Counted from the first letter of the stretch, positions 19,924 to 29,795 are shown. The stretch is 64,000 nucleotides of DNA from Bacteroidetes bacterium OLB12 (GCA_001567185.1 LNFR01000083.1:18014-82013); one strand, 5' to 3'. Notes: generated by a model not told the origin, from the sequence alone. Made by a program: numbers and translations.

Positions 19924-20048
19924 AAGAGGCTGTATCAAAAGTCGAAATAAAAGCGTGTGTCCGGGCTCGGAATCGCTTTTGAGTACAATGGAATCGAGAT
20001 CGCGGAATAAATCCGCGATGACAGAATGACTTTTGTATACAGCCTCTT
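19924..20048. repeat. Palindromic intergenic repeat, family 1, copy A
   Basis: The element is bounded by inverted ends AAGAGGCTGTAT (19924-19935) and ATACAGCCTCTT (20037-20048), extended inside by AAAAGTC and GACTTTT. An inner palindrome at 19999-20019 (ATCGCGGAATAAATCCGCGAT) can form its own hairpin. The same inner palindrome, and related ends, occur at 33709-33797 and 44261-44388. It lies between co-directional genes (TldE and DUF4159). The size and shape are those of a small MITE- or REP-like element. Confidence 0.75.
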
Positions 20049-20054
20049 TAAAAA

Positions 20055-21389
20055 CTACACCGCATCCGATAAGCTCGAGAAGGTAAAGTCTCTCACCTTT
20101 AAAGGCGGCAACAGGTAATTCTGGTTTGACTCAACACTTACCGTACGCTCTACCTTGCCCAATTCTTCCAGGTTGTTGAGCATAATGATCGGGCTTTCGT
20201 TAAAGCGAAAGTTCTTAATCGGGTATTGAATCCTTCCGTTTTCAATATAGAAAGTACCATCGCGGGTAAGCCCGGTTAACAACAAGCTTTGCGGATCCAC
20301 ATCGCGGATATACCAGAGCCGTGTAACCAATACGCCTTTCTTCGTTCCGGCAATCAATTCTTCCAGTGATTTGGTTCCGCCTTCCATAATGGCCGCATCG
20401 GGGCCGGGTACTGCCTTCACTCCTTTTTTCTCTGCCCAGTATCTTTCATAAGAAAGATTTTTGATCACGCCTTTTTCTATCCACGATACTTTTTCCTGTG
20501 GTCGTCCATCGCCATTCCATGTGCTTGTAGGCAAATCGGGATTCAACGGATCGGAGTAAATGTTAACACGTTCGTCAACCAGTTTTTCACCCAGGCGTGT
20601 TCCGCCTCCGGCCTTGCTTAAAAAACTGCGGCCTTCATCAGCCTGTCGCGCATCTAATCTGAAAAAGATATTCTCCAACAAAACGGCCACCGCTGCAGGT
20701 TCAAGAATTACGGTGTACTTGCCCGGTTCAATAGCTCTTGCCTTTACAGATTTTACAGCCTTCTGCGTTGCAATCTGTGTGGCCGTTTTGGTGTCGAGCT
20801 TGGTGATGTCGTTGTACCCGCGGGTGGCATACCCCGAACCGGTACCATCAGCTGTTCTTACCGTTACCGAGAAGTTGGTATTGGTGGAAGTGTTGTAGGC
20901 AAACAAACCCTTCGAATTCATCATGGCTACAAAGCCGGTGTTGTCTTCGAGAAATCCTGCTGCCACTGCGCCTGCCTCTTTCGCTACCTTAATACTTTGT
21001 TCAACCAAATCGGATCTGAGTTTGGGTGTAATGGCCGCGGTAGCTGCTATATAGGTTTTCGATTCAGCGTATGTCTGTGGCCCCAGAAACGGAACATACT
21101 CCGGATTTTCCGGTGCCAGGCGCGCTAATTCTTCCGCGCGTTCCACTACTTTCTTTAGCGAGGCATCGTCAAACTCGTTGATCGTGGCAATGCCCAGCTT
21201 TTTACCAAACGCAGAAGAAACCACCAGTTGGTGCTGGCTTACTCTTCCGCTGGTACTTACTGAATTGCGTGCGTAGCGGATATTGCCGCTGTCAGTACCA
21301 CTCAGATTTACTTCGCATTCGTCAGCCTTTGAATAGCTCAGTACTTTTTTCAATAAAGCCTGGGCTTCGTCTTTACTCATGATGGGCAT
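20055..21389 (-). CDS. TldE/PmbA family protein (copy 1)
   Basis: A 444-residue member of the TldE/PmbA family, the partner subunit of TldD metalloproteases. Family landmarks are GNIRYARNSVSTSG near residue 35, VAAGFLEDNTGFVAMMNSKG, IEPGKYTVILEPAAVAVLL, ADEGRSFLSKAGGGT and the C-terminal LLTGLTRDGTFYIENG with FRFNESPIIMLNN. There is no HExxxH, as expected for TldE. It carries no signal peptide although its TldD partner does. The start lies one base after the stop of the upstream TldD gene, so both are made together. Confidence 0.85.
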   Translation of the reverse strand: MPIMSKDEAQALLKKVLSYSKADECEVNLSGTDSGNIRYARNSVSTSGRVSQHQLVVSSAFGKKLGIATINEFDDASLKKVVERAEELARLAPENPEYVPFLGPQTYAESKTYIAATAAITPKLRSDLVEQSIKVAKEAGAVAAGFLEDNTGFVAMMNSKGLFAYNTSTNTNFSVTVRTADGTGSGYATRGYNDITKLDTKTATQIATQKAVKSVKARAIEPGKYTVILEPAAVAVLLENIFFRLDARQADEGRSFLSKAGGGTRLGEKLVDERVNIYSDPLNPDLPTSTWNGDGRPQEKVSWIEKGVIKNLSYERYWAEKKGVKAVPGPDAAIMEGGTKSLEELIAGTKKGVLVTRLWYIRDVDPQSLLLTGLTRDGTFYIENGRIQYPIKNFRFNESPIIMLNNLEELGKVERTVSVESNQNYLLPPLKVRDFTFSSLSDAV

Positions 21390-21390
21390 A

Positions 21391-23028
21391 TTATCCTATG
21401 TTTCGTGCGGTGTTAATTACGTTTACTCCATTAAAGCGGGCTGTAGATGAGCCGTGCGATACAGCATTACTTTGTGCCGGCTGGCCTTTGCCATCGCCAA
21501 ACGCACCCCCTAAGCGGTAATCATTCTGATCGGCTATTGCTACACAGGAATTCCAAAACTCCTGCGAGTTGGCCTGATAAGCCACATCTTTTAACATTCC
21601 GGTTATCTTGCCGTTCTTGATTTCGTAGAACAACTGGCCACCAAACTGAAAGTTGTAGCGTTGCTGATCAATCGAGAAAGAACCATCGCCAATAATGTAA
21701 ATGCCTTTCTCCACATCTTTAATCAAATCGTTCACGCTCTTGCCATCTTTACCCGGTTGCAACGATACATTGGGCATGCGTTGAAACTGGACACTGCTCC
21801 AGTTATCGGCATAACAACATCCTTGCGAGGCCTTCAATCCAAGAATATGCGCCTGATCGCGGATGGTTTGATAGTTCACCAGAATTCCATCTTTGATGAG
21901 ATCCCACTGGCCGCATTGCACGCCTTCATCATCATAACCAACGGCACCCAATGAACCCACCTGCGTTTTATCGGCCACGATGTTTACGATCTTGCTGCCG
22001 TAATTAAATTTCTTCGACTCCCATTTATCCAACGTTAAGAAACTCGTTCCGGCAAAGTTGGCTTCATAGCCCAACACGCGATCCAGTTCGGTCGGGTGGC
22101 CGGTTGATTCGTGAATGGTTAACCACAGGTGCGATGGATCCAGAATCAGATCGTACTTACCTGCTTCTACCGATTTAGCTTTTAATTTTTCTCCGGCCTG
22201 TGCGCCACCTGCTTTCGCATCTTCCAGCATGTCGTAGCGACCTTTATACAATGTAGTTACACTTTGAATTTTATCCTGCGGCCGCACATCCAGGTATTCA
22301 TAACCCATGCCCATGGGGGCGCTTAGTGAGTTGCGCGTTTCAAACTTACCGGTGGCTGCGTCAATCTTGGTAACAAAGAAGGCCGGCCAGATGCGGTGGA
22401 TGTCCTGATCGATGTACGAACCATCGGTGGACGCAAAATACTTTTGCTCGTTGATCATAAATAACAACGAGGTAATATAGTTGGCTCCGCTTTGCATAGC
22501 GGCACTGTTCACACCCAGCAGCAAATCAACTTTTTCTTTGATCGGAACTTCAAACGCATTCTTTTGAATGGGCGCTTTCCAACTCACTTCTCCATAGCCT
22601 TTTTGTGGTGCCAGGCGAACGGGTTCTGTAAGCAAGCGCGAATTCTCTTTTGCAATGGCAACGGCAAGTTCCGCTGCTTTCGCGATGCTGTCGTTGTCCA
22701 GTTTGTCGGTAGCGGCAAATCCCCAACTGCCGTTGGCAATAACACGCACACCCAGTCCATAAGATTCGGTGTTCACAATGTTCTGTACTTTGTCTTCGCG
22801 GGTAACCACAAACTGGTTGAGGTAACGCCCGATACGTACATCGGTATAGGTGGCACCTTTGCCGCGGGCCGCATTGAGGGCCACATCGGCCATGCGTTTC
22901 TTCAATGCGGTATCAACAGGCTCCAAAGCCTTTGCCGGATCAATCGGATTTCCGATTACCGGAATGGACGGGATCATGGAGGCAGCTGCGCCCATGCCCG
23001 TGAGGTAAATAAAATCTCTGCGTTTCAA
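21391..23028 (-). CDS. Tat-signal TldD-type metalloprotease (copy 1)
   Basis: A 545-residue TldD-family protein, the only one of three here with an unbroken frame. It begins MKRRDFIYLTGMGAAASMIP, a twin-arginine export signal. The zinc motif is TIHESTGHPTELDR (HExxxH) near residue 305. TldD/TldE pairs are known from E. coli to hydrolyse unfolded or modified peptides. At the C-terminus, where E. coli TldD has a Cys ligand before GKEGQ, this protein reads GAFGDGKGQP, with Asp at that place; this alignment is by eye. Upstream lies a hairpin terminator (23146-23175) separating it from TldE copy 2. Confidence 0.85.
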   Translation of the reverse strand: MKRRDFIYLTGMGAAASMIPSIPVIGNPIDPAKALEPVDTALKKRMADVALNAARGKGATYTDVRIGRYLNQFVVTREDKVQNIVNTESYGLGVRVIANGSWGFAATDKLDNDSIAKAAELAVAIAKENSRLLTEPVRLAPQKGYGEVSWKAPIQKNAFEVPIKEKVDLLLGVNSAAMQSGANYITSLLFMINEQKYFASTDGSYIDQDIHRIWPAFFVTKIDAATGKFETRNSLSAPMGMGYEYLDVRPQDKIQSVTTLYKGRYDMLEDAKAGGAQAGEKLKAKSVEAGKYDLILDPSHLWLTIHESTGHPTELDRVLGYEANFAGTSFLTLDKWESKKFNYGSKIVNIVADKTQVGSLGAVGYDDEGVQCGQWDLIKDGILVNYQTIRDQAHILGLKASQGCCYADNWSSVQFQRMPNVSLQPGKDGKSVNDLIKDVEKGIYIIGDGSFSIDQQRYNFQFGGQLFYEIKNGKITGMLKDVAYQANSQEFWNSCVAIADQNDYRLGGAFGDGKGQPAQSNAVSHGSSTARFNGVNVINTARNIG

Positions 23029-23145
23029 GTGATGGGGGTTTTAGGATTAATTCAATGTTGATAGGACGACACGACCATATAAAAGGTTTTCTACAAGTAA
23101 AAGATTTTGACAATCGGTTCAAAATGAATGTCCGGTTTCGAAACA

Positions 23146-23175
23146 AAAAAGGCCATCCCAAAGAGATGGCCTTTT
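23146..23175 (-). terminator. Hairpin terminator between TldE copy 2 and TldD copy 1
   Basis: An 11-base perfect stem, AAAAGGCCATC (23148-23158) with GATGGCCTTTT (23165-23175), and a 6-base loop. On the minus strand the stem is followed by a run of T. It sits 29 bases past the TldE stop at 23204, so it fits a rho-independent terminator for the upstream three-gene set and would make the TldD copy 1 gene depend on its own promoter. Confidence 0.75.
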
Positions 23176-23203
23176 GTAGCGCGATTAGAATCAGGAATCA
23201 CAA

Positions 23204-24595
23204 TTATACCGCATCCGATAAGCTGGTGAAGGTAAAGTCGCGGATTTTCATGGCCGGTATCAAAGAGCTGCCTCCGCCACCAGGTCCTCCGCCACTGGCC
23301 ACGCGCATCTGTTTGCCGAGGGTCTCCAGATTATTGAGCATGATGATCGGACTCTCATTAAAGCGGAAGTTTTTGATTGGATGTTTGATCTTGCCGTTTT
23401 CAATAAAGAAAGTTCCATCGCGGGTAAGTCCTGTGTATAACAATGTTTGCGGATCTACCGCCCGGATATACCAGAAGCGGGTTACCAACACCCCTTTCTT
23501 AGTGTCTTTGATCATATCTTCAATTGAAGCACTGCCGCCTTCCATAATCCGGTTGGCCGGAAATGAGTTAGCTTCCACTCCTTTTTGTTGTGCCCAGTAG
23601 CGATCATAAATCAGGTTTGACACAACCCCATTCTTCAGTAAATCCATTTTCTTACGGGCAAGGCCACCACCTCCACCACCGCCTCCGCCAAAGAAGCCAC
23701 CGCCTCCACCGCCTCCTGCCCATGGCGATACAGGAACCTCTTCATTCCATGGATCGGTATAAATGTTGACGCGCTCATCAACAATTTTCTCGCCCAGCTT
23801 GGTGCCACCGCCTTTCTTCGACATGAAACTGCGGCCTTCATCGGCTGTACGGGCATTGAATCCGCCAAACATTAAGCCGATCAAATCCGCTGCCGCATTG
23901 GGTTCAAGAATTACGGTGTACTTGCCCGGTTCAATGGCTTTCGCATTTCTTGATTGCAGTGCTTTTTCAATGGCAATGGCGGATGCTTCGGCTGTATTCA
24001 ATTTGCTCACATCATTAAAGTTGCGGGCCACCCATCCCGAGCCGGTGCCATCGTTGGTGCGCATGGTTACCGTAAAGTCTACGCCCGTGGCCTGGTTATA
24101 GGCAAACAAACCCTTGCTGTTCATCAGGGCACTAAAGCCACGACTGTCTTCCAGGAAGCCTGCTGCCGTAATGTCTTTCTTTGTAGCCGGGCCAATGCTA
24201 TCGGCTGCCGCCTGTGCGCGATACTCGGGAGTAATCTTCGCAGTAGCTTCTGAAAATGTTTTTGAATCCGGGCCATAGGTTTGCGGACCAAGCGGTTCCA
24301 TAAACTCGGGATTCTCCGGAGCCAGTTTAGCAAGCTCTTCTGCGCGTCTCACTACTTTTTCAAGCGAGGCATCATCGAATTCATTGATGGATGCAGAGCC
24401 TGACTTCTTTCCGAAATAAACACTGACGCTCAGACTTACATTGCTGTCTTCACCTGCAGTGGAAACACTGTTTCGCGCATAGCGGATGTTGCCTCCGTCA
24501 TTTCCGCCCAGGCTGGCCTCAATGCCATCCGCCTTCGAATAGCCCACTACCTTTTCCAGGATTTTCTTTGCTTCTTCTTTTGAAAGTATTGCCAT
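23204..24595 (-). CDS. TldE/PmbA family protein with glycine-rich insert (copy 2)
   Basis: A 463-residue TldE/PmbA protein, parallel to copy 1 along its length (GNIRYARNSVSTAG, ITAAGFLEDSRGFSALMNSK, IEPGKYTVILEPNAAADLI, ADEGRSFMSKKGGGT, LYTGLTRDGTFFIENG). It differs by an almost pure glycine stretch at about residues 291-312 (DNA 23660-23722), placed in the loop where copy 1 has PTSTWNGDGRPQ, and by a second Gly-rich patch (ASGGGPGGGGSS) near the C-terminus. No signal peptide. It starts 95 bases after the TldD copy 2 stop. Confidence 0.85.
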   Translation of the reverse strand: MAILSKEEAKKILEKVVGYSKADGIEASLGGNDGGNIRYARNSVSTAGEDSNVSLSVSVYFGKKSGSASINEFDDASLEKVVRRAEELAKLAPENPEFMEPLGPQTYGPDSKTFSEATAKITPEYRAQAAADSIGPATKKDITAAGFLEDSRGFSALMNSKGLFAYNQATGVDFTVTMRTNDGTGSGWVARNFNDVSKLNTAEASAIAIEKALQSRNAKAIEPGKYTVILEPNAAADLIGLMFGGFNARTADEGRSFMSKKGGGTKLGEKIVDERVNIYTDPWNEEVPVSPWAGGGGGGGFFGGGGGGGGGLARKKMDLLKNGVVSNLIYDRYWAQQKGVEANSFPANRIMEGGSASIEDMIKDTKKGVLVTRFWYIRAVDPQTLLYTGLTRDGTFFIENGKIKHPIKNFRFNESPIIMLNNLETLGKQMRVASGGGPGGGGSSLIPAMKIRDFTFTSLSDAV

Positions 24596-24690
24596 TTTTA
24601 ATTCAATATTTAAAATTTAAGATTCTACTATTTAGGTAATTCCTGATTTCAAATTCAACTGTTCTTGAATATCAAATTTGAAATTTTGAA

Positions 24691-26330
24691 TTATATCGTT
24701 CTTCCGGTATTGATCACATTCACGCCATTAAAACGGGCGGTGGCAGAACCGTGCGAAACGGAGTTGGATTGACTGGGCTGACCTTTTCCATCACTAAAGG
24801 CACCGTTCAACCGGTAATCGCGTTCATCGCAAATCGCCACGCAAGAATTCCAGAATTCCTGTGTGTTGGCTGGTAGGCCACATCTTTTAACATGCCCGCT
24901 ATTTTTCCATTCTTGATTTCGAAGAAGAGCACACCACCAAACTGGAAGTTGTAACGCTGCTGATCGATGGAGAACGAACCGTCTTTTACAATGTAAATTC
25001 CTTTCTCCACTCCGCTAATCATTTGCTCGGGTGTGAGCGGGCTCTTACCCGGCTGCAACGAAACGTTGGGCATGCGTTGAAACTGTACATCGCTCCAGCT
25101 TTGTGAATAGCAACAACCGTGAGATTCTTTCTGACCCAGCAGGCTTACCTGATCGCGAATGGCCTGGTAGTTGACCAGAATTCCATCTTTGATCAGATCC
25201 CACTTTTTACATTTTACGCCTTCGTCATCGTATCCAACAGCACCGAGTGATCCCACCTGTGTTTTGTCTGCCACAAAATTCACGATGTCGCTGCCAAACT
25301 TGAATTTCTTCGATTGCCATTTATCGAACGTGAGGAAACTGGTTCCGGCATAGTTGGCTTCATAACCCAATACACGATCCAGTTCGGTAGGGTGGCCAAC
25401 CGACTCGTGAATGGTAAGCCACATGTGTGAAGGTTCGAGCACCAGGTCATATTTACCGGGTTCAACCGATTTGGCGGCAATCATTTCCTTTGCCTGTTCT
25501 GCAGCCATGGTGGCGTCTTCAATAATATCGTACGATTTGTTGTAAAGAATAATACCGCCCGGCCCGCTGATTTTATCTTCCGGTTTTCCATCCAGATACT
25601 CATAACCCATTCCTACCGGAGCGCTAAATGCAGAACGTGTTTTAAATGATCCCGACTGCCTGTCCACCATAGAAACCGTAAAGCCCGGCTGAAAGCGATA
25701 CACATCCTGATCGATGTAAGAGCCTTCGCTGGATGCAAAATATTTTTGTTCATTGATCAAAAACATCTGGCTGTTTACAAAACTGGCTCCCTTCTCCAGT
25801 GCCTTTGCATTGGCAGCAAGCAGCAAATCCACTTTCTCTTTAACCGGAACCTCAAATGCATTTTTTACAATAGGTGTTTTCCAACTCACTTCTCCATACG
25901 AAGGGTTCGCTGCCAGCTTAACCGGTTCTTTCTGAAACTTGGAGTTTGCTTTTGCAATAGCTACTGCTTTTTCAGCTGCCTTCTTTATTCCATCGGCTGT
26001 TACCTGGTTGGTAGCCGCAAAGCCCCACGTGCCGTTGGCGATTACCCGAATTCCAATACCAAACGACTCGGTATTGCTCACTCCCTGCACGCGCTTTTCG
26101 CGGGTAGTTACAAATTGATTCAGGTAGCGGCCAATGCGCACATCGGTATAAGTTGCTCCTAACGATCGCGTGGTGTTCAGGGCAATATCTGCCAATTGTT
26201 TCTTTTGCTTCGCATCCATCAAAGGCGTAAGCAGCTCTGCAAGATCAACCTCGCGCCCAAAACCGGTAAAGGGCAACATCATCGCTCCCGCACTCAGCCC
26301 TGCCATTTGAATAAAATTCCGTCTCTTCAT
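24691..26330 (-). CDS. Tat-signal TldD-type metalloprotease (copy 2, one frameshift)
   Basis: About 546 residues after correction. It starts MKRRNFIQMAGLSAGAMMLP, a Tat-type signal, and carries the zinc motif TIHESVGHPTELDR. The frame is lost at 24869-24872, where one G appears to be missing: restoring it gives VAYQANTQEFWNSCVAICDE and runs through SDGKGQPSQSNSVSHGSATA to a stop at 24691-24693. The restored end is nearly the same as in the two other copies, so the gene is probably intact in the organism. The Cys ligand of E. coli TldD again appears as Asp (FSDGKGQ). Confidence 0.8.
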
Positions 26331-26429
26331 AGTATAAATTCAAAATTTAAAATTCAAGATTTAAAATTCAAGATTTAAAAAGGGTGTAGTTCCGGATTCC
26401 ATCTTGAATTTTGAATCCGGAATTTTGAA

Positions 26430-28069
26430 TTAAATCGTTCTTCCCGTATTAATCACGTTCACACCATTAAACCGTGCGGTTGAACTTCCATGCGACACAG
26501 CACTTACCTGCGAAGGCTGGCCCTTGCCATCGAAGAAAGAACCAAAGAGGCGATAATCTTTCTCATCGCAGATTTTTACGCAACTGTTCCAAAACTCCTG
26601 CGTGTTCGATTGGTACGCCACATCGTTTAACATGCCGGCAATCTGTCCGTTCTTGATTTCATAAAACACGGTACCTCCAAACTGGAAGTTGTACCGTTGC
26701 TGATCGATGGAATACGAACCCCTTCCTGCTATGTAAATTCCTTTCTCTACATCTTTTATCATTTGCGCAGCACTGTAGGGTTCTTTGCCCGGTGCCAGCG
26801 ATACGTTGGGCATGCGCTGAAACTGTACATCGCCCCACCCTTGCGCATAGCAACAGCCGTGCGATTCGTTTTGCCCCAGCATGTGTACCTGATCGCGAAT
26901 GGCCTGGAAGTTTACCAACACACCCTCTTTAATCAAGTCCCAGCGTTTGCATTTCACGCCTTCATCGTCATATCCTACTGCACCTAATGAACCGGGTTGT
27001 GTTTTATCGGCAAAAATGTTTACCAATTTGCTTCCGTAGTTGAAGGTTCCTGATTTGAGTTTCTCGATCGATGCAAAACTGGTTCCGGCATAGTTGGCTT
27101 CGTAACCTAAAATCCGGTCTAACTCCAGCGGGTGGCCTACCGACTCATGAATGGTTAACCCTAAATGATTCGGCTCAAGGACCATATCGTATTTACCGGG
27201 CTCAACCGATTTGGCAGAAATCATTTCCTTCGCCTGCCGTGCTGCCGTAGCGGCATCTTCAATCATGTCGTAGCTGTTGCGATACAGCGTCATGCCCATG
27301 GGGGTTTGCAATTTGTCTTCCGCCCTGGGAATCATGTATTCGTAGCCCAAACCCATGGGCGCACTCAGCGCATCGCGCGATTTGAATTTACCACTGGCCC
27401 GGTCCGTTACCGATACAGTAAATGTGGGCCAGATGCGGTGGATATCCTGATCAATGTACGAGCCATCGGTAGATGCAAAATACTTTTGCTCATTTACCTG
27501 AAACAGGTTGGAGTTTACAAAGGAGGCTCCTTCCTTCAGGGCCGCGCTGTTTGCATTTATCAGCAGATCAACCTTTTCAGACACCGGCACTTCGAATGCA
27601 TTTTTTACAATGGGTGTATTCCACACCACTTCGCCATAAGCCGGCACGGGAGCCAACTTAACCGGTTCTTTCTGAAACTTTGAGTTTGCTTTGGCAATGG
27701 CTAAGGCCTGCTCGGTGGCTTTCTTAATGCCATCGGCTGTAACCTGGTTGGTAGCTGCAAACCCCCAGGTGCCTTTCGCAATTACGCGAATGCCTACACC
27801 AAACGACTCGGTGTTGGTAATTCCCTGCACACGTCTTTCACGCGTGCTGATAAACTGATTCAGGTAGCGGCCAATGCGTACATCGGCATAGGTAGCACCG
27901 CCTGCCTTTGCGGTATTCAACGCTACATCGGCCAACGACTTTTTTGTGCATTGGAAAGCGGAACCTCCAACAAGGCTTCCACCGAAACCGGATTACCAAA
28001 CAAACTGGTGGGTAACATCAACCCGCCTAATCCCAGGCCCGACAGTTGAACAAAATCTCTTCGCTTCAC
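26430..28069 (-). CDS. Tat-signal TldD-type metalloprotease (copy 3, one frameshift)
   Basis: About 546 residues after correction, matching copies 1 and 2 in length. The likely start is a GTG at 28069, giving the Tat-type signal MKRRDFVQLSGLGLGGLMLP; no in-frame ATG lies between it and the upstream stop. At the T run 27940-27945 (plus-strand view) one base is missing; adding it joins PLSNAQKKSLADVALNTAKA. The zinc motif is TIHESVGHPLELDR and the C-terminal Asp variant is FFDGKGQ. It is the first gene of the TldD/TldE series, with copy 2 starting 99 bases downstream. Confidence 0.8.
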
Positions 28070-28335
28070 AATTCCTAAAGTTTAGTTCTTCAGGTTTGAA
28101 AAGTATAAAACAAGAACAAAGAGGCACCGAAAAAATACGCAAGCCCTCCAAATCGGGGATCAACGGCAAATACACCAAATAAGAAAATCAGCCACAGCTA
28201 TATCTGTCTGCCGCCCGGTTGTTACCAACAGCCAACCCGCAGGCGCGCAACCTTGCAAACGATTTAACCAGGCTAAAATAACGCGTTCCATTAGTTGATA
28301 AAAAACCTCTGTAACTTGAAACTCAAACCAGAAAT
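28070..28335. other. Divergent intergenic region upstream of the TldD series and proC
   Basis: This 266-base gap separates two divergent transcription units and should hold both promoters. The only open frame is a 43-codon minus reading (28160-28291, starting MERVILAWLNRLQG) with no recognised family; I do not call it a gene. No hairpin or repeat of note was seen. Confidence 0.4.
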
Positions 28336-29132
28336 ATGAAGATGCAAAACATTGCCATTATTGGTGGCGGAAACTTAGGAACCGCTATTGCCGAAGGCTT
28401 TTAAAAAGCGGGTTTTCAACGCCTGCACAAATTACCATTACCCGCAGAAACGTTGACCGATTAGCTGCACTACGGGATGCGGGTGTAACCGTAACCAGCA
28501 ACAACAAAGAGGCTATTGAAAAAAGTGATGTGATTGTTGTAGCGCTCAAGCCTTACAACGTTAAAGAAATATTGGAGGGGTTAAAGAATTCTTTTGATTC
28601 GAAAAAACACCTGGTAATAAGTGTAGTAACCGGTGTTTCCCTTAAGGAACTCGCTGCTATTTTACCTCATGAAGTTCCGATTTTTCGTGCCATGCCCAAC
28701 ACAGCCATTGCCATACAGGAATCGGTAACGTGTTTGTGTTCTGCCCATGCCACGAATGCACAGGTTAATTATGTTACCGATTTATTCCATCAACTGGGCA
28801 TCAGTATCTCCATCGATGAAAAACTGATGGATGCGGCCACCGTATTGGGTGCGTGCGGCATTGCTTATGCCCTGCGGTTTATCCGGGCTGCCACCCAGGG
28901 AGGCATCGAAATCGGGTTTGATGCAAAAACTGCAAACCTGATTGCCGCACAAACGGTAAAAGGTGCGGCCGAGTTATTATTAAAAGGCAACCGCCACCCG
29001 GAAGAAGAGATTGACAAAGTAACCACGCCCAAAGGCTGCACGATTGTGGGCTTAAACGAAATGGAACACCGCGGATTCAGCTCTTCGCTTATCCGCGGCA
29101 TTAGTGCTTCGTATAATAAGATTGGGTCTTAA
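28336..29132 (+). CDS. proC: Pyrroline-5-carboxylate reductase (one frameshift)
   Basis: The last enzyme of proline synthesis, reducing 1-pyrroline-5-carboxylate with NAD(P)H. The N-terminal Rossmann motif is IAIIGGGNLGTAIAEG. The frame breaks at the T run 28399-28402 (one T short); adding it gives FLKSGFSTPAQITITRRNVD and joins the main reading, for 265 residues, the normal size. Later landmarks are VSVVTGVSLKELA, FRAMPNTAIAIQESVT, TVLGACGIAYALRFI and the closing DKVTTPKGCTIVGLNEMEHRG. A housekeeping gene broken by one base in a homopolymer points to sequencing error. Confidence 0.85.
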
Positions 29133-29551
29133 AATTGTCGAAGCCTGATAAATTCATCCGGAGTATAAACAGGAAGTGAAACAATAGTGTGTTTATAATC
29201 CTTTTTGTTTCGGGTTATGAAATAATCGGCCCCAGCCCGTAAAGCCGTGTAATATTGAAGGGCATCTTCTTTGTCTTTAAAGGTGGAGTTCAATGATAAA
29301 ATTATTGAATCCTTTCCTGCATGTGCTATTTCACAAGTGCTAATGAAATCATTGAGCTTCGATTGAGCGTTTTTAATTTTGTATATATCAAAACAGAGAT
29401 AGTACAGGTTAGCGAGGCTGCTTTCAGATATCATCAATTGGATAACCCCCTGCGCGGCTAATTCCACTAGTTTTATTGAATTAGAAAAATGTGGCTCACG
29501 TTTCGAAAGTATATCTAACGAAACGTCTGTATCCAGAAAAACATCAGGCAT
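29129..29551 (-). CDS. PIN domain toxin
   Basis: A 140-residue putative ribonuclease toxin of the PIN fold. It begins MPDVFLDTDVSLDILSKREP with the first acidic pair, has an acidic centre (STFKDKEDALQYYTALRAGA) and a closing ADYFITRNKKDYKHT, the usual PIN pattern. Its start overlaps the stop of the DUF6364-type antitoxin by 8 bases. It is convergent with proC, overlapping that gene's last four bases. Confidence 0.75.
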   Translation of the reverse strand: MPDVFLDTDVSLDILSKREPHFSNSIKLVELAAQGVIQLMISESSLANLYYLCFDIYKIKNAQSKLNDFISTCEIAHAGKDSIILSLNSTFKDKEDALQYYTALRAGADYFITRNKKDYKHTIVSLPVYTPDEFIRLRQF

Positions 29552-29795
29552 ATTTTTCTTTGATATGTTTTCTTAGCAAACTTTTATCATCAAGAACAGC
29601 AGCCTCGGTAGCCTTCTCTAACTGCAATAGCAAACGCTTGGCTGCTCGTTGTGGTTCCGACTGAATCCCATGCGATTCTTTTTCTTCAAAAACTTCTTCA
29701 AACAAACCAGATATAGATTTTCCGGTTTTTCGAGAACGTTTTCTGGCGGCTTGCACAATTTTCTTCTGAACCGTTAGAGTTAGTTTTGTTTTCAT
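29544..29795 (-). CDS. DUF6364-type antitoxin
   Basis: An 83-residue basic protein from the ATG at 29795 (MKTKLTLTVQKKIVQAARKR). The N-terminal beta strand followed by helices (RSRKTGKSISGLFEEVFEE) is the ribbon-helix-helix pattern of DUF6364 antitoxins that pair with PIN toxins. The longer reading to 29924 is rejected because it runs into the divergent methyltransferase gene and adds no conserved sequence. The RHH part probably binds its own promoter in the gap to 29875. Confidence 0.7.
   Translation of the reverse strand: MKTKLTLTVQKKIVQAARKRSRKTGKSISGLFEEVFEEKESHGIQSEPQRAAKRLLLQLEKATEAAVLDDKSLLRKHIKEKYA

Noticed and set aside
28160-28291. 43-codon minus-strand open frame between TldD copy 3 and proC
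   Set aside because: No family similarity and it lies in a divergent promoter region.
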